Positions 39,173 to 49,503 of a stretch of 64,000 nt of DNA are shown one piece after another (the first letter of the stretch is position 1; every line of letters starts with the position of its first letter). Source of the stretch: Riptortus pedestris. Lineage: Eukaryota; Arthropoda; Insecta; Hemiptera; Alydidae. Both the position numbers and the translations under genes were made by a program. The stretch spans positions 78,919,001 through 78,983,000 of the forward strand of contig CM032229.1 in the NCBI GenBank assembly GCA_019009955.1. The letters are read 5' to 3'. The notes under the pieces were generated by a model that saw only the letters and a program-made list of their open reading frames with translations, was not told the DNA's origin and searched no databases.

Positions 39173-39574
39173 ACAATAAAACTACATGAATATTGCCTGA
39201 TAAATATTGGCGTTAGGCGCGATTTATTATTCGACATATCTTTCTTAGTAGACCTAGAAATTCTTGACTCCTTAATTCGATTATCTGTTAATCTTAATTC
39301 GACTTTTCCTAGTCGGAAGCCATAAGAGGCAATGAAAGGTTTACACACTTCAGCGGGGAAAATGTCTTTTGTTTTTGAATAAAATTGTCTTTACAGCATT
39401 AAGCATTCAATAGAAATTGTTAAGAGTTGAAAGATGCAGGACTATTTATATTTGTCTAACTCATGCATTTTACAGATTTAAGTGTTGCTTGTCAATATAA
39501 TGACCAATAACTCACTTCTTTGAAATCAGTTTCAACTACTTTTCTTTTTATATTAACATACACATTATGAAATA

Positions 39575-39716
39575 GAGGCTTTTTGGGACCGTTCATCTAC
39601 TGGCTACCACTCTTAATCCCCATTCCTAAAGTAGGGATTTTATTTATTGAGTTCGTCAATCAATAAACTCCCATGTGCCCAAAATAGATTCGAACCCTCG
39701 CCAGCAGGTTACCAAA
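39575..39716 (-). mobile_element. Diverged SINE fragment
   Basis: The plus strand shows 'gggaccgttcatctactggc', 'taccactcttaatcc', 'gggattttatttattgagtt' and 'gattcgaaccctcgcc', the inverse of the SINE body and B-box. Head and tail are lost. Confidence 0.6.
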
Positions 39717-40079
39717 ACCATTATGAACTACCTACACTTTATTATAAACTTGAAAATTAAGAGCCCCCTCCCCCTTCCCCTCCTGTACTTACACATAATC
39801 TTCGTTCCAATTACTCCTGTTTTCTGAAGTAACAGGGTGTGTGAATTGTGAAACTTCGAGTATTTATAATTGAAGCTATTAATATACTCACTGCTAATTA
39901 AAAAAATTGCAACTACTAAATAAGATGGTTGCCCCAGAAGAACCAAAATTCTTTAGCCTCACTCAATTTCAAAAATATGTTTAAACAAGCAAAATAATGT
40001 GATTTATGATTTTAATTGGGTTTTTTGTGGTTTTAATAATTTGTCTATTAAACTTGTACTCTATTGATCCTGGATGAAG

Positions 40080-40215
40080 GCATTGTAGTCCACGACTAGA
40101 GACACAGTAGCGTCCTTCCATACTCTGTCAACTTATTACATCTTCGATCTCTCTCGTGGTCAGCTGCCTGCTTGATTAGGTTACTTCTTGCCACAGATCC
40201 TGCCTATCGTAACCT
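40080..40215 (-). pseudogene. Possible retroelement coding relic
   Basis: One minus-strand frame reads GSVARSNLIKQAADHERDRR and CNKLTEYGRTLLCL before a stop near 40100. Short Lys- and Arg-rich stretches of this kind (NLIKEAA..ERD....K...YG) occur near the end of some LINE ORF2 proteins. The piece is short, and neighbouring sequence up to about 40400 is of similar composition but in no clear frame. A relic of a host exon is the alternative. Confidence 0.25.
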
Positions 40216-40949
40216 CACACATTCTTCTAATGTGAAATCACTCCCTAGTTCAGATATTATCTCTTCTCCTCCCACCCTCTACATAGTCCTAACTCAACAT
40301 CTCTTAGCTTGAACCTGTATAGCTCTCAGGACCTCACATTAAAACTTTACAACTTTTGCATTGAGGGTACATGTTCACTCACCTATAAATCATTAGAGGT
40401 TCATAATGGAGTAACAGTCTCAAGACGCGTGGGATTTTCCTTCATCTGAAGACTCGAGTAACTCCGAGAGAAGAAAGCGGCGTGGGCAATATTTATTTCT
40501 GGTTGGTATCAGTAAACTGGTCGTTGAGAGAAGTTGCCGGAGCTGTTATAAGAATTATAATTAGTACAAGATATATTGCTTTACACAGACTCGCAAATTT
40601 AAGAAGAAAAACCCGTAACATCGGTTGAGATTAACTTTATTTAATCCATTTTTCTATTCAATTTTATTTTGTAATTATTTATTTTATTTGACAAGTTTAT
40701 TTTATTATATTATTATATTTTATTTTATGATAATAATTCATTACAATATTTAATATTATAAAACTCAATTTACAAGTATAAATTTATACTTAGTATAACT
40801 GTAACCACACATGTAATATGCCATTTGGCAATCGAACTTGAATTAAAAAAAATGACTTATTGGATTACTATGAAGAGAGATAGAGATAAAAAAAAAGTAT
40901 TTGAAGCCTTCTACTTTTAAAAAGGATAGATAGATCCGTACACCCCAAT

Positions 40950-41480
40950 TGCCTATTAGACGTCATCTTCAAGATTCTCCCCCTTGTTCTTCGTTGTCGG
41001 ATATACTCGTAGTATTATGATCGATGTTAAATCATCTATCCTTTATTCTTTGCCCACTAATTGACAGGATTGAAACTTGAGACATCCTTTATAGATACAG
41101 GACTTACTAAGAATGTTCCTCCATATGAAGAATTGAGTTCATTCCATCCTCTATCTAAAATCATATACTCGTCAACTGAGATTTCACCATCCTCAAGCCA
41201 CTATTTCAACGAGTATCTCCATTTCGTTTAGCACCGATTTAGCTTGCTCCAAATCTGTTTGAGAAATTTGGAGTCATTATACAAAGCCAAGGTCGTCCCC
41301 TTATTTAGATAATCAGTTCCAAGGCTAGTTATTCCTAAATCTTAATGGTTCACATCGTCTGACGATTTACACTACACCCTATTACCATCGAGGCCTTGAA
41401 ATGAAGCATCCCATTATACTGGCGTGCTTCATCATGAGCTTTCAGGTTGGAGAGAGATAATGGCTAGTCCATCCACCACA
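40950..41480 (-). pseudogene. Possible pogo/Tigger-like transposase C-terminal relic
   Basis: On the minus strand, a segment near 41400-41430 translates in two frames to fragments like STPV and IMGCFIS. These could be a worn 'TP-x-TI-x-NCF' motif that closes the DDE domain of pogo/Tigger transposases. Further on the frame reads LEDGEISVDEYMILDRGWNEL (about 41150-41200, one residue group in a different frame). An acidic tail around 'SDNEEQGGE' lies at about 40990. The region is less AT-rich than its flanks and free of SINE or Family A/B sequence. All of this is weak. The order of pieces is the main support. Confidence 0.22.
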
Positions 41481-42595
41481 GGCGCTGTACCACTAGCCAG
41501 CTTTGCTGCAGTCAGAGAGGTCAATGCCAACCAAACGGGACTCGACAGATAGACAGATACGCCTCCATATCTCTCGCCAAACCAATACCACCCCTGCACA
41601 AGTTGTGAACTGGTTTATTAATAATCTCAGAGGTCATCCATTCACAAGTACTAACCATACCTGATGTCGCTTAAATTCATTGAGAAAAAAGTACATACAT
41701 TAAAAGTAAAAGTCATTTAATTGTAATATTGGCTAATTATAATGCCAGTTGAAAATATGTACTTGCAACGGAGAAAATATATGTTTATGTAGTATAATAT
41801 AAAATGAAAAAATTGTATTTACAATTATTATATAGGGTTAGTAAGTATAATGCCAGTATTAAAAAGTGTACAATAATTATTAATTATTGGCCAAATGTAA
41901 AGGCAGTTAAAACATTTTTTAAGCCGCTAGTAAAAAGTGTAAATAGGTACAACGTAACTCCTGTTACTAGCACACATCTTTAAGAAATATAAATAAATAA
42001 AAATGTATTTATAGATTTAGCTAAGAAATAATTTTATATAAAATTAGTAAATTTAATATCCTTAGGATATGACAAGAGCGGTATTTACAATATATTAGTC
42101 GATATTATTTAAGGCATAGAGTAAAACAGGGACTTGTAAACTGCATTATACTACTATAAAGGGCATAATAACCTAGTTGTTGATTGCCCAAATCATATTA
42201 ATCCTAATCCTTATCATAAATTCGTTGAACTGGAGTAAATTAATTTTATGTGAAATATTATATTACGTTTTTATGAGAAAAAAATTTATTTTAATTAAAT
42301 GAAATGTTAATTAGTTTATTTAGTTCTGTATAATATATATTTTAAATATGTTTTAAGTATAACGCTTTCCTTTAATCTGAATAAATACACAATCTATATA
42401 CTTAACCCTTAATAACCTAGCGTACCCATATGGGTACATTAAATTTGGGGGAAATAAGCAGGCTCCATCATGTCCAGTGTGCATGTTCAATTTTTGTATT
42501 CTCCCTCCATGCTCTCTACAGCAGTCCCTCTACTCAGTCTAGTGCTTGCCTTCATTAAGTGGATTATACAAGTGTGTTTTTTATTATTTTTAAAA

Positions 42596-42862
42596 ATGGA
42601 CTACTCACGATTCGTAACAAGGTAAGTAAATTTTGTTATAAAATACACCTATATTAGTTTATTAGTTATTTGAAATAAAAAATTTTTTACTTAAAGTTTA
42701 TTGCACAATTTATTAGCAAATTTATAGAAATTTACGAATTATAGAATTCTGTAATTAGTCAATTATGACCCTGTACCCAAATGGGTACACTAGGATATTT
42801 GATTGCCTATTTTTTCTTATTGACAATTTGTTTTTTCAAATGCGATGTTTATGTTGTTTCAG
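42596..42862 (+). pseudogene. piggyBac transposase exon 1 and intron
   Basis: An ATG at 42596 begins MDYSRFVT, and the frame reaches AAG|GTAAGT at 42621/42622, a perfect 5' splice site. The next good 3' splice site is TTGTTTCAG ending at 42862. Splicing there gives a frame that soon meets a stop (TAA near 42907). The transposase reading frame is therefore lost before the DDE region. This small first exon with a strong donor sits inside the piggyBac ends, so the intron belongs to the transposon. Upstream 42440-42595 would be leader and promoter. Confidence 0.6.
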
Positions 42863-42939
42863 TGATTTTGGAAGCCTCCAAAATAATAAGCAAATCCGTA
42901 TCTGGTAATGAAAATGATCAAAGATAAAAATATGAAGTC

Positions 42940-43783
42940 AGCATCAGGAAGACATCAGCTCCTCTCGTAGAAATGGTTCACAAGTTACCGAAGCTTCACT
43001 ACGACTTTTTCTTTGATAATTTATTTACAAGCTTCGATTTAATAAATTATTTTAGAAAACAAGGATTTGGAGCAACTGGTACAATGAGAGAAAATAGAAT
43101 TCGTCGTGACTGTCCACTTATAACAAAGAAATCTATGCTAATAAAAGAAAGGGGGTTCTATATGTCTTTCATTTCTAGGAAAGAAGAGGTTTGTATAACA
43201 AAATGGAAAGACAATTCAGTTATTGCAATCGCATCAAATTGTCACAGTTCTATTCCTCTTGCTCAGGTAAAAAGATATTCCGTATAGGATAAAAGGAATG
43301 TAGCTGTTACCCAACCTAACGTTATTCAGGAATACAATAAGTTCATGGGAGGAACAGATCGTTTGGACGAAGGAGTGGCCATGTACCGAATTTCCATACG
43401 TAATAAAAAATGGTATTGGTCTATTCTATGGTGGCTAATTGATGTGTTCTTGCATAATGCATGGATACTTTTCAAAAAAAGCAGGAACACCTATACCTCA
43501 ACTTGAATTTCGACCGAATATATTGCAATCATATTCATCAAAATATGCATCTCCACCAATGGTGGCAGGGAGGCCCAGAATTTTTTCTTCGCAAACTTCG
43601 TTCAGTCGGGTTATCCAAGAGATATGTTTTGACTACTTAGACAATTTTATAATTAAGACGGAAGAAAATAAAAGGAAAAGATGTGCAGGGAACGAGTGTA
43701 CTAGCAAAGTAAGAACAATGTGTGGGAAGTGCAAAGTAGGGTTGTGTATTGATTGTTTTGCTGCATTTCATACCAAAAAATAA
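42940..43783 (+). pseudogene. piggyBac transposase, C-terminal half, broken
   Basis: From about 42943 the frame has YEVSIRKTSAPLVEMVHKLP, then HYDFFFDNLFTSFDLINYF with one catalytic Asp. ATGTMRENR, CPL and KWKDNSVIAIASNCHS follow. A TAG at about 43288 interrupts after KRYSV. Downstream, FMGGTDRLDE carries the last catalytic Asp, followed by RNKKWYWSILWWLIDVFLHN. An A-run near 43473 shifts the frame. The other frame then gives KAGTPIPQLEFRPN and ends with a Cys-rich tail, RCAGNEC...MCGKCKVGLCIDCF, typical of piggyBac transposases, before the TAA at 43783. The first catalytic Asp and the N-terminal half are missing. The protein cannot be active. Confidence 0.92.
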
Positions 43784-44071
43784 TTTGTCTTATAATTATA
43801 TATTGTAAATAAGCATAATAAATCTGTTTTATGGTTAAATTATTTTATTTTTTCCTTTTTTGCCCTTATTACATAATAATCGAGCGACACACGCTATGCC
43901 AAATACAGGTAGTCAAATGTCCTAGGGTAGCCATATGGGGTACAGGGCTTATCTCATAAACGGCATAACAGAAATTTTTAAAATGATTTTTTACATGTTA
44001 AGGGATGCCTAAATAAGTAAAAAAAAAAAACTTTTCCTGAAGAAAAAACAATTCAGGATATTAAGGGTTAA

Positions 44072-45160
44072 GATAAATTGTTTCGTGTATAATACAAGTA
44101 CATTCCTGAAAAACGAAATTGTTAGTCAAAAGTAGTGTAGAACATTTTCTGTCTCCAAATATTTAAGGCATTGAATAAACCTCTGACTCTGAACTCAGAT
44201 TTATTATGAATTGACGATTGCTGACATAAACTTCCAGAATGATAGATATCATGAAATGACCTTTTCTTTAAAAAAAAAAAAAATGTGCCAATTAAAACTG
44301 ATTTACATACTGCCATTTCAAGAGTTCGATATGAATTCGCTCATCAAATGACATCTCTATTGGGCCTTCAAGAAACTTACCTGTGTGTTACTTATAATAT
44401 AAGATACTAGAAGGCAAATAAATACATAATTGTCAACACATAGAGGAGAGACTCCTATTCGGTCGGCATGATCTTGGAGCATATCCCCTATAAAAGTTCT
44501 ATGAACTGAATTAATATCCACTGGAAAAAATTAGTGTCTTAAGGAATAAAAATGGTTAATAGACTTCAAAAAGAGTGGAAACATGCAGCTTGTTGAGGAA
44601 AATGGTGGGGGAAGGGAGTAGAACAACCTTCAGGGATAAGAAGTTTGATGGAACACGTGAGGAAGGGTCTTAGATGTAAGCAGATTTCAGACCTTTAGAA
44701 TTAGAATTATAGACTGAGAGATGCGTCTTTTTCATTTTGGCCTACGTGAAAGCTATCTCCACCCAACAATATTATAATGGAAAAGGTTAAAAATGAAATA
44801 TTTAATTGTTAATGTTAGTTGGCTCGACTTCGTTACTTCTGTTCTGCCATGAAATAGTAGTGTTGTAAGGTGTGTCTTCAAAACTATTTGCATAATTTGA
44901 TTTTTTTTTTTTTTATTGGAACTTTTAAGACGTAATAACCCTGGATTCCTCTGCAGTTACTCAGTCCTAAGATATTTAGAAAACTTTTGGCAATAGTTTT
45001 TATTAACTGCTGAAGAAATTAATCATCATAATGATCACTCTTGTAAAATTAGTCCTTGGCTCATATGTTTTCCCCTCGTTATATTCATCAGAGACAAGGC
45101 CATGGAGAACTGCCAGTTTTGATTTGACTTCTCAATTATGCATGTATTGATTTATAGACC
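44072..45160. other. AT-rich DNA without a supported gene
   Basis: Nothing recognised apart from A- and T-runs (44018, 44271, 44901). Confidence 0.45.
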
Positions 45161-45361
45161 TCAAGTTTTGCAATGATCTAATGTCAATGCCGTGCCGAAG
45201 CTACTGACCTCACACTCAACACATTGACAGTCATAATGAAACTCATTATCAGATAGTGGTTTACAGAGAAAACATTCACCTTTAGGTCTGAGAGTGACAC
45301 ATTCATTTTTCAATTTCTCGATGCACTGATCTAATTCTGTCATATTAGCTCTCAATGTCAA
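45161..45361 (-). CDS. Candidate exon or pseudogene fragment with a Cys-rich motif
   Basis: The minus-strand frame reads NMTELDQCIEKLKNECVTLR and then PKGECFLCKPLSDNEFHYDC, followed by QCVECEV and a stop after about 20 further codons. A helical, charged stretch followed by Cys-x2-Cys and a His/Cys cluster recalls the coiled-coil plus RING-type finger at the end of Vps18-like proteins, but the spacing of the last ligands is wrong. A T-run and 'ttgag' lie upstream as a possible 3' splice site. GAG|GTCAGT at about 45210 is a possible donor. No neighbouring exon was found. It may be a worn retrocopy. Confidence 0.3.
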   Translation of the reverse strand: MTLRANMTELDQCIEKLKNECVTLRPKGECFLCKPLSDNEFHYDCQCVECEVSSFGTALTLDHCKT

Positions 45362-46362
45362 AAAAAATTAATTACCCAGCAACAATGCGCATGTGCCTAT
45401 TTTAGTAATTTATTTTAATAGAGCTCATGAACAGAGTAACTAGAAAATCAGACTCGATCCGTCGAAATGTGAACTCAATCAAAACTTCGTTGAAGGTGAA
45501 ATGCCGGATATCAGGTAAAAACCAACGACATATTTTTCATTCTACTTGTTTCGCATTCTTGATGACGTCTCTTTAGGATGTTTCGAGATAGATTATAAAG
45601 TGATTCGACCTTACCACCGAGGTGGTCAGGTCAAGACTAACAAGAAGGAAACAGACAATAAAAATCATCTGATTACATCGATATATTAAAAGAGATTACG
45701 ATGAAATACTTATTTCGGGTTTACAGATAAAATGGTAGAAGTTTGAAAATGCATTATCACAATTATATTAATTAATTAATCAACTTGCTCAGAGTGAATT
45801 TGACAACTCCATTATTCTGCGCCAATTCAAAGGATTGGATTGAAATATATGTTTGGAATGTAAGATATTTTTATAAATAATAAGAACGTAAATTATTTTA
45901 AATAACACAGAAATATCGTTCAATTAAAATTATTTTTTAATATTGGTTTTAAGTTACTTACGAACCTATGATCACTAATCATTACTCAATTTATGTTATT
46001 TTCTTTTGCAATTATGATAACTAATAAAGTCCTTAAATGGTGCTCTTAGAATTTGGGAAATAAATAACTTCTAAGGTATAATTAAAGTTCTTTTTTATTT
46101 ATAATTTTTAATTAGTATTTAAAAAAGTTTCAATTCTTACTGATGTTGATTTCCTTGTTAAGAGACAATGTGTTTTGTTCGTATAGATAACACTTATTAA
46201 ATTTGTACCAAAACACCATGAACAATTCAAAATATAGAATAGATTGTTTCCATGCCAAGGTACACAGTAATTATCATGTTGGTTCAATAATTAAGAGGTT
46301 TGAATTGAAAAAAAAGAAAAGTATACAAAACTCACGGAATGTCCCTATTTAAGCAGAAAATA

Positions 46363-46387
46363 TTCGAGCCCACGGCCCCATCATCAG
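46363..46387 (-). ncRNA. Hammerhead-like core motif, copy 1
   Basis: On the minus strand, CTGATGA is followed by 15 bases (TGGGGCCGTGGGCTC, able to form a stem with one mismatch) and then GAA, followed by T instead of the usual A. The same layout occurs at 55273-55298 and 61321-61346. It fits positions 3-14 of a hammerhead ribozyme. Stem III and the cleavage site were not found. Confidence 0.3.
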
Positions 46388-46659
46388 TCCTTCAAATATT
46401 ATGACGTTTTACTTTTATGTAAGTGACTGAAGGCAACTTGCAATAATTATAAAATACTCAGACTTAAACCCTTGATATCATAGAATAATAATAATTTTAA
46501 TATAATACTATATTACTATACTATAATAATAATTACAATGACCAATATAATATAAGCATGAGTATAAATACAATGTAGTAATAATTATAATTATAACATA
46601 ATATTAATAATATAATATCGAAACTGTAGTAAATATAAAAAATGAACAATCAAAAGATA

Positions 46660-47345
46660 AAAAGTCTGTCCCGAAGAGGCTGAGTGAACTAAGCAGATTT
46701 CCCATGGGAAGGTTCATAACAGGTAAATCTACATACATTTAACACCACCGTGAATGTTAAGCGAATAAATACAATCGGGAATAAGAAATCTTTTTGTATT
46801 TTTAATAATATCTACAACGGTTAATATAGTAATATCGACAACGGAACGCGTATGTAATATCTAAAACGGAAGGATTAATAATACAGGGTATTATTAACTA
46901 AGGTCGCATCTACAGTGGAAGGCATCTGAATTGCAAACAAACAGGGCAGCCAACATCGCAGCGTTGAATAGATACAATTATTCTGGACCGGAAAGAATTA
47001 GAATTAATAAAATATATCTGAATATAACATATGAATTTTATTGAAAACTATTTACTACAGCTAGTGCAGTAATTTGTAAAGAATCAGAATAATTTTTACC
47101 TCAATCACATAGATTTCAGTAATCCAAGAACAAAAGACGTGGAGGGTGGGGGGCAACAGAACATATTTGCATTTATCTAGTATAATAAAGGTTTGTTGAA
47201 AACAATATTTGGTATTCAACCTTGTAATGAAGTGGTTCATGATATAACAGCTTACTATTAATACGATACGAGTGGGAATGGGTGGTTTACTGAAAGTGGA
47301 AAACTATAAAATCCAAATGTCTCGGTTAAATAAAAAAAGAAGAGG
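46660..47345 (+). mobile_element. Family A repeat, left part of a long copy
   Basis: It starts AAAAGTCTGTCCCGAAGAGG, then AACTAAGCAGATTTCCC. It shares the whole 300-400 bp middle of the 13.8-14.7 kb copy, including 'accaccgtgaat' and 'ttgttgaaaacaatatttgg'. It stops near 'aatgtctcggttaaata' and lacks the array and the right end. Confidence 0.65.
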
Positions 47346-47723
47346 GAATTCGTAAGTAACTGCTTTAATTATCACTTTCAGTTATTAGCATGGGCTTAGC
47401 TGCAACAACATTATTACATAAACCTTTATGCTGCTTATTTATCTATTTGAAGGATGATTTTCTAAATGTATTCACTCCTTAGTTTCTTTTCTTTTGTTTC
47501 CTGGAATAATAATAATATGATACTTTTTCACAAAAATAGTAGTATCTGTGATAGATTTTATTTTTAGTCTAAACATATGTAAATCTGTAATGCATGCTTG
47601 TAATTTGCTTATAACTAATATATACAAATGTGCGCAATGTTTACATGTTTATTGACAAAATTATGGGCATCTGCGTGGCCTGAGCTCAAGGAAAGAGAAA
47701 AATGCATAATTATAATGAAAAGA

Positions 47724-48335
47724 AAAAAGTCCATCACGCAGGGCCTGCGTAAACTAAGCAGAATTTCCACTCACTGGTATTACAGCTTAGTGATATTTCA
47801 CCACATATTCTGACTGAAAACTAGAAAGAATGTATGGCTCGCTTATTATTTGAGTTTCGAAAAAATATATAGAACCATAATAGTGGAGCATCAATATTTT
47901 AACAAGATTGATTCTATAACATTTTTCGATTCGACTCATAATAACTGAGATATTTTGGATTTTCAAAGTCCCCCACCCCCACTCTGAACACCCACAATTC
48001 CATTTGCGATTTCTCGGTTGATATTTACTTTAGAGAAATTTATTTATGTATTATTTATGTAAATAACAACATTTATAGACAATTAAATTTATTATAAGAT
48101 TAGGTCTATACAATTTTTAGAACCGAAGTACTCGTATAATAAGGAAGATATTTCGAATTTTCAAAGTTCTCCTCCTCTAAACCACCCCTAACACTGGTAC
48201 GATTTTCGCAGTTAACGAACTTTATCTTCTTTTATTTTCATAAAACGATTATATATTCAGCTTGGTAGCGATAGAACAAAAATTACCTTCGCTAGCGAGG
48301 TAACAGACTTATGTATATATATATATATATATAAA
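47724..48335 (+). mobile_element. Family A repeat, left end to array
   Basis: It starts AAAAAGTCCATCACGCAGGG, then AACTAAGCAGA. It holds a partly duplicated middle ('gatattt..gattttcaaagt' occurs at 47950 and 48150), the block 'atttcgcagttaacgaac', and ends with 'gctagcgaggtaacagac' and a TA array (48313-48333). On the other side of the array lies Family B, not the Family A right end. Confidence 0.7.
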
Positions 48336-48336
48336 A

Positions 48337-48858
48337 TTGTAACCTCCGTCTGTACATTAATTTTTTCTCGAAATTTCAATATTTTTCGTTTCACATGCCA
48401 TAGACACGATATTTGCAATTTGTATCTTAGGTGTCTGTTTGTTTGTTACTTTTTCACTCATAGACGGAGGAACCGAATTTTATGAAACTTGGTAATGTAT
48501 ATTATTAAATACCCAACTTAGACTTTAGGCTATATTAATATTCTCTGAAACGAACAGGAGTGGGGGTTATAAGAGAAGTCTGAAGGATATCGATATTTCG
48601 TTTTGTATTGCTTTTTCCGCAAATATGTACATAACAAAGGTTGTTTATTTAGTTATTTAGAGTATCTTTCGTTATATACACTTTTGTCGTATACCTAAGT
48701 ATAAATGATACGCTAAAAACTAAAGCGGGAGCCAACAATTTTATTGGGCACTAACGATTGAATCGAACTCAAATTAGCATTAATTCATTCAAGATTATAA
48801 GCTATATTACAATTTTAAGGCTCAAACGGGAGTGGGGGTTACAGGGGAGGCCTGAAAT
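48337..48858 (-). mobile_element. Family B repeat, 3' part (host of a nested insertion)
   Basis: The minus strand matches 37480-38070 in reverse: the AAAC-repeat edge ('tgtctgtttgtttgttac' on the plus strand, 48431), both 288 bp units, and 'gggggttacaggggaggcct' at the break. The tandem unit pair is shared with the 37 kb copy, so it is an old feature of the family. The copy is cut at 48858 by the Family A element and resumes at about 49504. Confidence 0.7.
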
Positions 48859-49301
48859 AAAAAGTCCGTCACGCAGGGGCTGCGTATACTAAGCAGATTT
48901 CCCCCGTGAAGTTATACAATAGAGAAATCTTCATACGAGAGCCGAACAGTTACGGCAAAGGGCCGAACTAGCTTTTGGAGGGAAACTTTCATCCATTATC
49001 GGCCCAAATGTAATAAAAATGCAAATGTCTCGGTTAATATTCAAGATAGAGAATAAACGTATAGAACAATATTTATAGTAAATTTAATTTAGAATAAGAT
49101 TGGTTACAATTATACAACTGTTTGATCCGACGTGTGGTAACGGAGATATTTCGAATTTTCGAAAATCCTCCCCTCTAAACCACCCCTCCCACTTGTCCGA
49201 TTTCAGCCGTTAACGAACGTGATCTGTATTTTTGCATAAAACTTTTAAATATCGAGTTTGGTAACGATCAAACAAAAATTGCGACCACTAGAGCGGTAAC
49301 A

Positions 49302-49386
<85 letters not shown>

Positions 49387-49503
49387 TTTTGAACGGACCT
49401 CATTTTCGTCATCTACTAGGTAGGATCGATGGACATTTGAAGAAAAATTTCGAAAATTCAGTCATGAGTACAACCTCAATAGCTGATTTCCCTTCAGGGA
49501 AAT
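48859..49503 (+). mobile_element. Family A repeat, reference copy (about 645 bp)
   Basis: It starts AAAAAGTCCGTCACGCAGGG, then ACTAAGCAGATTTCCC. It runs through 'tccgatttcagccgttaacg', 'tatcgagtttggtaacgatc' and 'gagcggtaacagac'. An AC array and a TA array follow, then 'ttttgaacggacctcatttt' and 'taggatcgatggacattt', ending with the hairpin GATTTCCCTTCAGGGAAAT. The sequence AGCAGATTTCCC near the left end and its inverse at the right end form a possible 12-13 bp terminal or subterminal inverted repeat. It sits inside a Family B copy. No coding frame is present. Confidence 0.75.
49303..49383. repeat. AC/AT compound microsatellite inside Family A
   Basis: About 33 bases of AC followed by about 48 of AT, directly after 'gcggtaacag' and before 'cagttttgaacgg'. 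The junction with unique Family A sequence is sharp on both sides. Confidence 0.95.

Larger units (their letters stand above)
42406..44067 (+). mobile_element. piggyBac-type element, complete ends, decayed inside
   Basis: The ends CCCTTAATAACCTA (42406) and, inverted, TAGGATATTAAGGG-like TCAGGATATTAAGGG (to 44067) match over about 13 bases. Both are bordered by TTAA (42402-42405 and 44068-44071), the piggyBac target duplication. The element is 1662 bp, shorter than the usual 2.3-3 kb, and lacks the first part of the transposase. A 16-base palindrome, GTACCCATATGGGTAC, lies at 42422-42437. It recurs with one change at 42773-42788 and as a 17-base variant at 43927-43943. These look like subterminal transposase-binding repeats. 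Confidence 0.93.
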
